Positions 36,227-44,810 of a stretch of 64,000 bases of DNA are shown here, piece after piece (within the stretch, counting starts at the first letter, position 1; the number at the start of each line of letters is the position of its first letter). The notes under the pieces are model-generated. The model worked only from the letters and a program-made list of their open reading frames with translations. It had not been told where the DNA came from and did no database searches. The stretch comes from Acidimicrobiales bacterium (GTDB lineage: Bacteria; Actinomycetota; Acidimicrobiia; Acidimicrobiales; CADCSY01), in the NCBI GenBank assembly GCA_035512495.1, contig DATKDW010000093.1, positions 1 to 64,000 on the forward strand, read 5' to 3'. A program made the position numbers and the translations under genes.

Positions 36227-37756
36227 CTAGGCCGACGTGAGGCGGGGGAACAGCGGCGCGCCCTTCTCGACGGGCAGCCCGCCCGGGTAGCCCCCCCAGG
36301 TCGCGGAAGCCGGCACCCGCTCGTCCGCCGGGTCCCCGTCGAGGCCGATGCGCCGCCAGACCTCGCGGCACGTGGACGGCATGGCCGGCGTGGCCAGGAC
36401 AGCGACGATGCGCAGCACCTCGAGGGCGTCGCCCAGCACGGCGTCGACGGCGGGACCGGGATCGGCCTTCCACGGCTCGTTGGCCTCGAGGTGGGCGTTG
36501 GCCTCGCGGATGAGCCGCCAGGTGGCGTCGAGCGCCTCCGAGGGCTGGAAGCGGTCCCATGCGTCAGCGGTCGCGGCGTAGGCCTCGGCCGCCACGGCGG
36601 CGAGGGGGCTGGCCGGGTCGGGTGCCGGGCCCCGACCGTCGCACTTCTTGCCCACGACCGTCGCCACCCGGCTCAGCAGGTTGCCCAGGTTGTTGGCCAG
36701 GTCGGCGTTGTGGCGGGCGAGCATGGCCTCGTAGGAGAAGTCGCCGTCGGCACCGAGGGTGACGTCGCGCAGGAGGTGGTAGCGCACGCCGTCGACACCG
36801 AAGTCGTCGACCAGCCGCGCCGGCGAGATCTCGGTGAGCCGGGCTGGACCGTGCTCGGTCTTGGACAGCTTCTCGCCTCCGAGCAGGAGCCACCCGTGGA
36901 CCCGCACGTGATGCGGAGGGTCGATGCCGGCAGCCATCAGCATCGCCGGCCAGTACACGCAGTGGAACCGGATGATCTCCTTGCCGATGAGGTGGTGGGC
37001 CGCCGGCCACCACCGTTCGAAGCGCTCCTCGTCGGTGCCGAAGCCGATGGCCGTGGCGTAGTTGATGAGGGCGTCGTACCAGACGTAGAACACGTGCCCC
37101 GGCGCCCAGGGCACCGGCACGCCCCAGTCGAGCGAGGTGCGCGTGATCGAGACGTCTTCGAGGCCCTGGCGGATGAACCCCAGCACCTCGTTGCGCTTGG
37201 CGTCGGGCTGCACCGGGCTGGGATCCTGCCCCAGCCACTCGACGAGACGGTCGGTGTACCGGCTGAGCCGGAAGAAGTAGTTCTCCTCCTCGAGGATGGT
37301 GATCGGCTTCGAGGGGTGGACGGGGCAGCGCCCCTCCACCAGCTCGGCCTCGGTGTAGTAGGCCTCGCACGAGACGCAGTACGGGCCCTCGTAGGTGTCG
37401 AGCTCGATGTCGCCCCGCTCGTGGATCTGCCCGAGCAGCGCCTGGACCGCGGCGTGGTGGCGGGGTTCGGTGGTGCGGATGAAGTCGTCGTGGGAGATGT
37501 CGAGCAGGTCCCACGCCTCCTGGAAGTGGGCGGCGTTGCGGTCGGCCTGCTCCAGGGGCGTGACACCGGCCTGCTCGGCCGACTGAGCGACCTTCAGGCC
37601 GTGCTCGTCGGTGCCGGTGAGGAAGAAGACGTCGTCACCGAGCAGGCGGTGCCACCGGCTGATGGCATCGGCGTTGACGGTGGCGTAGGCGTGGCCGACG
37701 TGGGGCGCGTCGTTGACGTAGTAGATCGGCGTCGTCAGGTAGAAGGGGTCGGCCAC
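36227..37756 (-). CDS. metG: Methionyl-tRNA synthetase
   Basis: This 509-residue class I synthetase charges tRNA-Met. The HIGH-like motif is PHVGH (residues 18-22) and the KMSKS loop is KLSKT in GGEKLSKTEHG. The connective peptide has a partial zinc knuckle (CVSC and CPVH), and the anticodon-binding helices follow. There is no C-terminal tRNA-binding extension. The GTG at 37756 was chosen because FYLTTPIYYVNDAPHVGHAY is the usual N-terminus. TAGGAT lies 8 bases before the GTG, so the mRNA may be leaderless. The gene starts 11 bases after the DinB-like gene. Confidence 0.96.
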   Translation of the reverse strand: MADPFYLTTPIYYVNDAPHVGHAYATVNADAISRWHRLLGDDVFFLTGTDEHGLKVAQSAEQAGVTPLEQADRNAAHFQEAWDLLDISHDDFIRTTEPRHHAAVQALLGQIHERGDIELDTYEGPYCVSCEAYYTEAELVEGRCPVHPSKPITILEEENYFFRLSRYTDRLVEWLGQDPSPVQPDAKRNEVLGFIRQGLEDVSITRTSLDWGVPVPWAPGHVFYVWYDALINYATAIGFGTDEERFERWWPAAHHLIGKEIIRFHCVYWPAMLMAAGIDPPHHVRVHGWLLLGGEKLSKTEHGPARLTEISPARLVDDFGVDGVRYHLLRDVTLGADGDFSYEAMLARHNADLANNLGNLLSRVATVVGKKCDGRGPAPDPASPLAAVAAEAYAATADAWDRFQPSEALDATWRLIREANAHLEANEPWKADPGPAVDAVLGDALEVLRIVAVLATPAMPSTCREVWRRIGLDGDPADERVPASATWGGYPGGLPVEKGAPLFPRLTSA

Positions 37757-37767
37757 GGGTGCCGATC

Positions 37768-38517
37768 CTACGGGCCGGGGAACCACCGCTTGAACGCCCC
37801 CGGGTCCTCCGAGCCCTCGACCATCACGTCGGCTTCGGCTGCATCCAGCCGGCCCAACGCCAACAGGACCAGGGCCTCGTCGCTGCCTGAGAACGTGATG
37901 TTGGTGCCGTCGACCTCCGCCGGTTGCCACTGACCGTCGGACCAGCCAAGATCCACGGTGAAGCGGTCACCCCGGATGTGCACGTTCGTCGGCTCCTTGG
38001 GTGACTCGCCGGCCGAGCCCAGGGTCCCCAGCATGCTTGCGAGCACGGTGCTCGCGGCCTGGACGGTGTCGGTGGACAGGCCGTGGGCGGCATCGAGCGC
38101 CCGGTCGAGGTCGAAGCGGTGGATGCCGGCCTCCATCGCCGCCACCTGCAGCACGAACCGCCCTGGCAGCGCGCCGTACGGCATGGGACATGCTGCGTCG
38201 ATGGATTCCTCCTCCACGGCGTCGAGCGCGTCCATGAACGCCGTGTGGGCCGCTTCCAGCTCCCCCACCAGAACCGTCGGGTCGACGCTGTCGGTCTCGG
38301 GGGGCACGAACACGTCCGTGTCGCCCCGGTGCAGGCGCTCCCACGCCGCCGCCTGGAGCGACTGCCCCCAAACGAGGTGACGGGCCAGGTGCCGCACGGT
38401 CCAGCCGGGGAGCTCGGTGGGCGCGTCCCAACGTCTGGGGTCGAGCGCTGACAGCGTGTCGCGGGCTGCGTTGATGTCGCGGTGGATGGTGCGCCGGGCG
38501 GTGTCGAGGTCGAGCAT
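37768..38517 (-). CDS. DinB/maleylpyruvate isomerase-like family protein
   Basis: This 249-residue protein has the four-helix DinB fold of mycothiol-dependent maleylpyruvate isomerases. An N-terminal DTARRTIHRDINAARDTL is followed by LPGWTVRHLARHLVWGQ, with the first conserved His. A later AAMEAGIHRFDLDRAL supplies another. A C-terminal SCP2-like domain (DGTNITFSGSDEALVLLALGRL) follows. The substrate is unknown. The ATG at 38517 has a strong ribosome-binding site (GGAGGAGAA) and overlaps the stop of the large cyclase-domain gene by one base (TGATG). The two are therefore coupled. Confidence 0.82.
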   Translation of the reverse strand: MLDLDTARRTIHRDINAARDTLSALDPRRWDAPTELPGWTVRHLARHLVWGQSLQAAAWERLHRGDTDVFVPPETDSVDPTVLVGELEAAHTAFMDALDAVEEESIDAACPMPYGALPGRFVLQVAAMEAGIHRFDLDRALDAAHGLSTDTVQAASTVLASMLGTLGSAGESPKEPTNVHIRGDRFTVDLGWSDGQWQPAEVDGTNITFSGSDEALVLLALGRLDAAEADVMVEGSEDPGAFKRWFPGP

Positions 38518-41500
38518 CAGTTCTCCTCCTGCGTTGATGGATCGGACTGCGAGGTCCGGGTCGGGTCGTCGCTCCACAGCGCGCGTTGCGCGTGAGCGAT
38601 CCGGTGGGCGAGCCGCACGGAGCTCGTATGTGTCGCGTGGGTGTGGGCGAGCGACAGGTAGCGCCTCGCCTCGTGCGCCTCGCCGAGCCGGTGCAGCGCC
38701 AGTGCGGCTTCGGTGGCGCTGTGCCCGGCGAGCAGCGGGGACTCGGCAGCGTGGTTGGCCTCGTAGGCCTCACGCAGATGGTCAGCGGCGTCCGTCCACC
38801 TGCCCAGAACCGCCGCCAGGACACCCAGGACGTGTGCACCGGCGCCGATGCACACGGCTCCCGAACCGACCACGATGTGCTGGTCCCGCCACGGTCTCGC
38901 CAGGTGGTAGAGGCCCTCGGCGCCAGCGCGGTGGCCGGTCGCCGCGCAGGCATCGGCGAGCACGGCGACCACCATGCCCGCCGATTGGTCGGGCGGTACC
39001 TGCGAGAAGTCCTCAGCCACGTAGAAGTCCAGGAGGTCTCGAGCCTCGGCGGTACGGCCCAGCTCCGCGTCGAGCGCGGCAGCGACTGGGAGGTAGCGGT
39101 AGGGGACCACGGCGTCGCCGCGTCGGCGAGCGGTCTGGATCAGCGGATCCACCTCCCGGCACCGGCCCTGCTCACGTCGCAGTAGGAACAGCTGGCCGGC
39201 GTACACGTGCTCGGTATCGGCATAGCGACGCCGGCGGCCCTCTTCGCGAAACGCTTCGATGTACTCGTCGGCGTCCTCGAGCTCACCGCGATGCAGGTGC
39301 CACATCACCCGCCACATGGCCGGATACCAGAGATATCGCGGTTGGCCCAAGCCCTCCGCGAGCGCTTCAACTCTGTGGATGGTGGCGTGCGCGGCGGCCA
39401 TTTGTCCGAGCGTGAGCTCGTCGAGCAACCGCAATCGACCCGCCTCGAGCGCCATCGCACCATCTCGGGCCTGCGTCGCCGCGTCCTCCATCTCGATGGT
39501 GGCGAGCAGCCGCTCGCCGGTCTCGTCGGGTGCGCCCCGCGTCATTCGCCATGCGTGCAGAGCTCCAGGCAGAACGCCCGGGTCATCCAGCGACCGGGCC
39601 AGTGCGAGCGCCTCATCGGCGAGCCGCTTCGACTCGGCCTCCTCCCCAGCGAAGGCCCGATCGGTCGCCAGCGCGCCGAGGATCTGGGCGCGGGACGTGG
39701 GATCGTCGACCAGATCCAAGGCACGACGTAGCAGCGCACCTGAGGTTCCCGAGCGCGGGCGACGGGTGGCGAAGTAGGCCGCCTCGTGGCCCAGGGCCGC
39801 GACGCCCAGACCGTGCCGGTCGCCCAACTGCACGGCCAGCTCTGCCGCCTGCTCGTACGCGCCCAACGCTCCAGCCAGGAGCCCAGCGGCGTGCCGCTCC
39901 CGCCCGAGGGCCAGCAGCAGCCCGACGCGGTGAGCGGGCGCGACGCCGACTTCGGCGCCGACACGCAGGGCGAGCTCGTAGTGGCGGGCCGCTTGTTCGA
40001 AGGCCAGCCGCGCGGTGGCGTGCTCGGCCGCCGGCTCCGCGTAGCGGAAGGCCAGTTCGGCGTCGCCGCCCTCGGCGGCGTGCCAGGCCAGCGTGCCCCA
40101 GAGGTCGGGAACGTCGGCCCGCAGCTCCGCGAACGCCCGGGCAGCCCGGGCGTGGATGCGCCGACGGTCCCGTCGCAGCATCGTCGAGGCGATGGCCTCG
40201 GCGACAACCGCGTGCGTGAACCAGACCCGTTGCCCGTCGTGGCCGAGCAGCGCCGCTCGGCGTAGCTCGTCCAGCGCCGGCTCGGTCGAGTCTTCGTCGA
40301 CGATGTGGTGCAGAACCTGGAGGTCGAGGCCTTCGCTGACCACGGCGGCGGCATCGAGGACGGCTCGGACCGATGGTGTCAGTCGGTCGGCACGAGCGAG
40401 GACCACCCGCTGCACGGTGTCGGGGAGGTCGAGTTCGCCGATCTTGTTGAACCGCCAGCCGGCAGCGTCGCGCACGACGGCCGACTGGCCCACCAGGTGA
40501 CGGCACAGCTCGCTGAGGAACAAGGGGTTTCCGTCGGCCAGCTCCAGGATCTGCTCCTCCAGGTCCGCGGGGAGCACGGCTCGACCGAAGAACGCGTCGA
40601 GCAGTGCACGGTCCTGTCCTGACAAGAGCGGTTCCAGCCCGAGCACCGTGCCAGCTGCGCGGGCGCGATCGACGAGATCCTGTGAGGCGTGGTCGGTCAC
40701 CGGTCGCCGCGTCACCAGCACCGGTATGACGGCGGCCACGGCCTCGAGCGCGGCCACGGTCCAGGGATCCGCCCAGTGGAGGTCCTCCACCACCACCAGA
40801 ACGGGCTGTCGGATGCTGTGGTCGCGCAACGTGCCCACCAACGCCTGCACCGCCTGCTCGTGGAGCACGTCGGCCGACCCGCCGTACGCGGCACCGCTTC
40901 CTTCCGGGCGCACCCGCCCAGCGACGAGGGCCAGGCCGTTCCGCTGAGCGTGGCCGGTCGTGCTCCGGTCGTCGTCGAGCAGCGCGGCAGCGACGTGGCG
41001 CAGTGGCCAATAGGGAAGGGTGCGCGCGTGTGACGCAGTCGCGGCCGCCAGTACGTCCGCCCCGTGCGCCGCGGCACTCGCGCAGACCTCTGCCAGCACC
41101 GCACTCTTGCCCACCCCTGCGTCTCCTTCGACCACCGCGATGCCGCTTCCGCGGGCGAATGCCGCTTCGATCCAGGACTCCAAGTGGGAGACCTCGCGAT
41201 GGCGGCCGACCAGTGGCGCTTCGCGGGCGGCGAGCACAGATCGGCCGCGCTCGTGCCCGACTACCACCACGTCGACCGGCTCCGCCTTGCCCTTCAGCGT
41301 GAGCTGTCGCTGGTCGGCCACAGCGAAGAGATGGCGGACGCGCTCGTACAGTCCCAAGTGGCAGAGGAGCTCGCCGCTCCCGGCTGCGGCCATGAGGCGT
41401 GCTGCGGTGTTCATCACGTCGCCCAGTGCGGTGAACTCGACGTGGTGGCCAGCGCCGTGCAGAACCAGCGCCGCAGGCCCCACCGTGGCGCCAGCGCGGA

Positions 41501-42347
41501 TGCCCGGCGCCGCATGAAGGGCTTCGAGCCCGGCCCGTACGGCGCGCTCGGCGTCGTCCTCGTGCGCGGGCACCCCGAAGAACGCCACCGTGACGCCGCC
41601 CGTGAGCGTGCGTGCTGTGCCCTCGTACCGGTCGATGATCCGTCGAACCTCCACCGCAGCGGGATCGCCATGCGATCCATCCGCGGGCGTGGCCACGAAC
41701 AGCGCAGCGATGACCTTCCGCTCCTCGTGTCCCTCCGTCGATCGGTCGGCGTCACCGGTCGCTGCGACGGACGGCGCCGAGACGTCGACAGCGAGGCGAG
41801 GTCGCCATGATGGGATCGACGAACCGTCGGGTGCGGAGACGTCGTCTCCCCGCTGCCAATCGAGCTGACCTCTCAGGCGCCGCCGGACCACCCGGCCGGC
41901 GAGCACACCATCGGCCGGGGCCGCGGCCTCCAAGGCAGTGGCCAGATCGAAGAGCTCGGCTGCCGCATCGACGATCCCGGATTCGATCCCCACGCGCACC
42001 GCAATCCGATCGCGTTCGGTCCCACCCTGTTCGATGACCATGTCGCTGGCGGCCACTCCCGCTCGCACCGCCGCCATCGCCGCAGCGTCCCCGCCGACGA
42101 ACCGGGCCATCACGCCGTCGCCAGCCAGCTGCAGCACCTCGCCACCGTGGGACTCGACCGCCAGGACCACTGCGGCGACCGCGGCGCCGACCACGGCGGC
42201 CAGATCCTCGACGTCAAGACGCTCGCCGAGCGACGTCGAACCGACGAGATCCGCCACGAACGCCGTGATGTCGACGGTGCCCGCCCATGCCATGCCCTCG
42301 GATCCCGCGGGTGCGGGGGCGTCGTCTCGCGTCGATGACCCGCCCAT
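38517..42347 (-). CDS. Cyclase-domain / AAA ATPase / TPR signalling protein
   Basis: This 1276-residue protein combines two class III nucleotide-cyclase homology domains, an AAA/STAND ATPase and a long TPR-like helical region. Domain one (residues 25-160) keeps both metal-binding aspartates (D33 in ADLVGST, D77 in AGDGVMARF). Domain two (210-370) opens with RKVIAALFVAT and has GGVTVAFFG; both metal aspartates are replaced (A219 and G251), although the later FTALGDVMNTAARL and LKGKAEPVDV motifs remain. It looks like a pseudo-cyclase. Walker A is GDAGVGKS (408-415) and Walker B VLVVVEDLHWADP. No DNA-binding helix-turn-helix is visible. It is divergent from the Liv-type importer and coupled to the DinB-like gene. 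The ATG at 42347 is clear. Confidence 0.85.
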   Translation of the reverse strand: MGGSSTRDDAPAPAGSEGMAWAGTVDITAFVADLVGSTSLGERLDVEDLAAVVGAAVAAVVLAVESHGGEVLQLAGDGVMARFVGGDAAAMAAVRAGVAASDMVIEQGGTERDRIAVRVGIESGIVDAAAELFDLATALEAAAPADGVLAGRVVRRRLRGQLDWQRGDDVSAPDGSSIPSWRPRLAVDVSAPSVAATGDADRSTEGHEERKVIAALFVATPADGSHGDPAAVEVRRIIDRYEGTARTLTGGVTVAFFGVPAHEDDAERAVRAGLEALHAAPGIRAGATVGPAALVLHGAGHHVEFTALGDVMNTAARLMAAAGSGELLCHLGLYERVRHLFAVADQRQLTLKGKAEPVDVVVVGHERGRSVLAAREAPLVGRHREVSHLESWIEAAFARGSGIAVVEGDAGVGKSAVLAEVCASAAAHGADVLAAATASHARTLPYWPLRHVAAALLDDDRSTTGHAQRNGLALVAGRVRPEGSGAAYGGSADVLHEQAVQALVGTLRDHSIRQPVLVVVEDLHWADPWTVAALEAVAAVIPVLVTRRPVTDHASQDLVDRARAAGTVLGLEPLLSGQDRALLDAFFGRAVLPADLEEQILELADGNPLFLSELCRHLVGQSAVVRDAAGWRFNKIGELDLPDTVQRVVLARADRLTPSVRAVLDAAAVVSEGLDLQVLHHIVDEDSTEPALDELRRAALLGHDGQRVWFTHAVVAEAIASTMLRRDRRRIHARAARAFAELRADVPDLWGTLAWHAAEGGDAELAFRYAEPAAEHATARLAFEQAARHYELALRVGAEVGVAPAHRVGLLLALGRERHAAGLLAGALGAYEQAAELAVQLGDRHGLGVAALGHEAAYFATRRPRSGTSGALLRRALDLVDDPTSRAQILGALATDRAFAGEEAESKRLADEALALARSLDDPGVLPGALHAWRMTRGAPDETGERLLATIEMEDAATQARDGAMALEAGRLRLLDELTLGQMAAAHATIHRVEALAEGLGQPRYLWYPAMWRVMWHLHRGELEDADEYIEAFREEGRRRRYADTEHVYAGQLFLLRREQGRCREVDPLIQTARRRGDAVVPYRYLPVAAALDAELGRTAEARDLLDFYVAEDFSQVPPDQSAGMVVAVLADACAATGHRAGAEGLYHLARPWRDQHIVVGSGAVCIGAGAHVLGVLAAVLGRWTDAADHLREAYEANHAAESPLLAGHSATEAALALHRLGEAHEARRYLSLAHTHATHTSSVRLAHRIAHAQRALWSDDPTRTSQSDPSTQEEN

Positions 42348-42420
42348 GTCCCCACTCTGCCGTCGGCAAATGGAATGGGTTCATTATGTCCCCGGTACGT
42401 CGCAACCGGCGCGCTTTCCC

Positions 42421-42449
42421 ATGACAGGCGGAAACGGCGCGTTTAGGGT
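42421..42449 (+). promoter_or_regulatory. Promoter of the Liv-type operon
   Basis: ATGACA (42421-42426) and TAGGGT (42444-42449) are separated by exactly 17 bases, with the livJ GTG 37 bases further on. A CATAAT box for the opposite gene lies at 42388-42383 on the minus strand, so the two promoters are back to back. Confidence 0.55.
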
Positions 42450-42485
42450 GAACGGGAACTCGGCCCAGTCGGGCGGTCTTGGGCA

Positions 42486-43946
42486 GTGGGGGTGACTGCG
42501 GTGGGCGGAGCGGACCGGTGGATCGGGCGTGGCCGGACGATCACCGCCGTCGCACTAGCACTAGCGCTGGTCTTTACCGCGTGCTCGGTGAACACGCCCC
42601 GCAACGGTGTGTCGACGGCGGACGGCACCTCCTCGCTCGCCGACCCCGCGGTCAGCGATGCGACGTCACCGGCCGCTGTGGGCCCTTCGCTGGAGGACGA
42701 GTCAGCGGGTCCCGCAACGGCCACCGCGGGGCCGCCGTCGGAGGACGGTGCCGGGACGAGCGGCGCTGCGGACTCGGGGGCGGCGAGCGGGCGGCCCGGC
42801 GACGGCTCCGCCACGACCGGGCCCGCAGCGGGAGGGTCCGCCGGACCGCTACCCGAAGGAGCCGTCGCTCCGGGCGAACCCGTCGTCGTCAGCTACGTAG
42901 CCGGGTTCAGCGGGCCGTACGGCTCCATCATCTCCGAGGCGCTCAACGGGCTTTACGCCTGGCTCGACGAGATCAACGGGCAGGGCGGCATCCTGGGCCG
43001 ACCGGTCGTCATCAAGGAGGTGGACCACCGAGAGAGCGCTGCCGGCGGCGTGTCGGCCTGCAAGGAAGTGCTGTCGAACGGAAGCCACCTCGCGTTCCTC
43101 GCCATCGGGATCGACGCGGTCATCACCGCGACGGACTGCCTCGACCGCAACGGCTTCCCATCGCTCTACTTCGCCAGCGCCGAGCCCTTCTACCGCAGGT
43201 GGCGGCACTCCTACTCCGTGACTGCGAACGCCGAGGACGTGGGGCGAGCGCTGGCCTCGTTCGTCGAGCACCGCTTGGACGGCCGCAGGCACCCCGTCGG
43301 CGTCATCGTCCTCAACGGCCTCCAGACCAAGGCCACGGCAGATGCTTTCGTCGATGACGCCGCGGCCCACGGGCTCGACGTCGTGGGCATCGAATCCGTC
43401 GAGTTCAACCAGACCTCGTTCGTGCCCGAGCTGCAGCGGCTGCGCGAGGCCGGCGCCGAGATCGTGACCATGTTCGTGACCGCCGAGGTGCTCGGGATCC
43501 TGCGGGATGCGCGGGCCATGCGCTACCAGCCCGAGTTCACGGGCATGGGCTACACGTTCGACTTCCTCGCCGCCGCTGCCCGCGATCTCATGTCGGGGGT
43601 CAGCGGGGTGCGCATCTACGCCACCATCGACAGCCCCGCGTTTCCGGAGTTCACCCGTCTCGCCGACAAGCACGGCCGTCGGAAGCGGGCCTTCGACGGA
43701 GACCACTTCTTCACCTATGGCTACGGGCTGGTCATCGGCCGCGTGCTGGAGGCGTCAGCCCCGTACACCCGGGCATCGCTCTTCGCCGGCATCGAGTCGA
43801 TCGAGAACTACGACAACCAGGTGGACGCGCCGATCACCTGGGGTCCAGGCGATTACATCGGGACCTCGGCAGTCTTCCCCGTCGTCTGCTGCCGCCCGGA
43901 CTGGGCGTGGAAGAGCCTCGGTCCGGCAGCCGAGCAGTTCGGTTAG
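42486..43946 (+). CDS. livJ: Liv-type ABC transporter substrate-binding lipoprotein
   Basis: This 486-residue type I periplasmic binding protein starts with a lipoprotein signal (TAVALALALVFTAC). A Ser/Thr/Gly/Pro-rich linker of about 100 residues follows. The binding domain begins near residue 137 (VVVSYVAGFSGPYGSI) and has the family's GQGGILGRPVVIKEVDHR, PVGVIVLNGLQTKATADAF and REAGAEIVTMFVTA. Members bind branched-chain amino acids, amides or other small ligands; which is not visible here. Start is GTG at 42486, and a GTG at 42492 is possible. It is the first gene of a five-gene importer operon. Confidence 0.9.
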   Translation: MGVTAVGGADRWIGRGRTITAVALALALVFTACSVNTPRNGVSTADGTSSLADPAVSDATSPAAVGPSLEDESAGPATATAGPPSEDGAGTSGAADSGAASGRPGDGSATTGPAAGGSAGPLPEGAVAPGEPVVVSYVAGFSGPYGSIISEALNGLYAWLDEINGQGGILGRPVVIKEVDHRESAAGGVSACKEVLSNGSHLAFLAIGIDAVITATDCLDRNGFPSLYFASAEPFYRRWRHSYSVTANAEDVGRALASFVEHRLDGRRHPVGVIVLNGLQTKATADAFVDDAAAHGLDVVGIESVEFNQTSFVPELQRLREAGAEIVTMFVTAEVLGILRDARAMRYQPEFTGMGYTFDFLAAAARDLMSGVSGVRIYATIDSPAFPEFTRLADKHGRRKRAFDGDHFFTYGYGLVIGRVLEASAPYTRASLFAGIESIENYDNQVDAPITWGPGDYIGTSAVFPVVCCRPDWAWKSLGPAAEQFG

Positions 43947-43958
43947 GCAGCAGCGCCC

Positions 43959-44810
43959 ATGGCTACCGCCGTCATCAACGGGGTGTTCGTCGGTGCAATC
44001 TACGCGCTGTTCACCTTCGGGATCGTGCTGGTCCATCGGGGCTCACGGGTGCTGAACCTCGCCCACGGGGAAACGGGCTTGATCGGGGCATTCGTCTTCG
44101 TGTCCCTGTGGGGCGCTGGTCTACCGCTCGTGGTGGCGATGGTGGTCGCCGTCGCTCTTTCCGCCGCCGTCGCTGGCCTCACCTATGCGTTGGTGATCCG
44201 GCACCTCGAACCCGCCGGCCCCAGCCGGATGGTCGCCACCATCGGCGTAGCCGCCCTGCTGCTCACCGTCGCGAGCCGCAGCTACGGCACCAGGCCGCAA
44301 GGTGTCGAACCCCTCGTCACCGGAAACGCGTTCACGGCGGCAGGCATCACCGTCTCGATGACGCAGCTCCTGGTGCTGGGCACCGTGCTCGCGCTGATGG
44401 CCGCGTGGTTCCTCGTCGACCGCTACACCGACCTGGGCCTCCGCCTGCGCGCCATCGCGCTTGAACCTGTGGGCGCCACCGAGCTCGGGCTACCCGTGGA
44501 CCGAATCGCTTTCGGCGTTTGGGCCTTGGCGGGTGCGCTCGCCGCCCTCGGGGGAGTGCTGATCTCGTCCCTCGTCGTGTTCCACGTGTTCTTCATGACA
44601 TCCATCACCATGCGCGCCCTGGTGGCGGCCCTCGTCGGCGGGCTCAGTCGACCCGCTGCCGGCATGCTCGTCGCCATCGGACTGGGTGTGCTCGAAAGCA
44701 CCGTCCAGTACGAGATCAGCGCTCCGGGGGCCACAGAGGCCGCGCTCGCAGTGGTGCTGGTGGCGCTCGTGCTCCTGAGGCCTGGGCGCGTCGCTCTGGC
44801 GGACCTGTGA
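43959..44810 (+). CDS. livH: Liv-type ABC permease LivH
   Basis: This 283-residue permease has about eight membrane helices. The N-terminal motif SRVLNLAHGETGLIGAFVF is diagnostic for LivH, and the ATPase-contacting loop is RLRAIALEPVGATELGLPVDR. It lies 12 bases after livJ. Its TGA overlaps the livM GTG in a GTGA. It is intact and of normal length. It pairs with the LivM fusion to form the channel. Confidence 0.92.
   Translation: MATAVINGVFVGAIYALFTFGIVLVHRGSRVLNLAHGETGLIGAFVFVSLWGAGLPLVVAMVVAVALSAAVAGLTYALVIRHLEPAGPSRMVATIGVAALLLTVASRSYGTRPQGVEPLVTGNAFTAAGITVSMTQLLVLGTVLALMAAWFLVDRYTDLGLRLRAIALEPVGATELGLPVDRIAFGVWALAGALAALGGVLISSLVVFHVFFMTSITMRALVAALVGGLSRPAAGMLVAIGLGVLESTVQYEISAPGATEAALAVVLVALVLLRPGRVALADL

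Noticed and set aside
42348-42485. Operator dyad between the regulator and livJ
   Set aside because: Two good promoter boxes are present, but I found no inverted repeat longer than chance.
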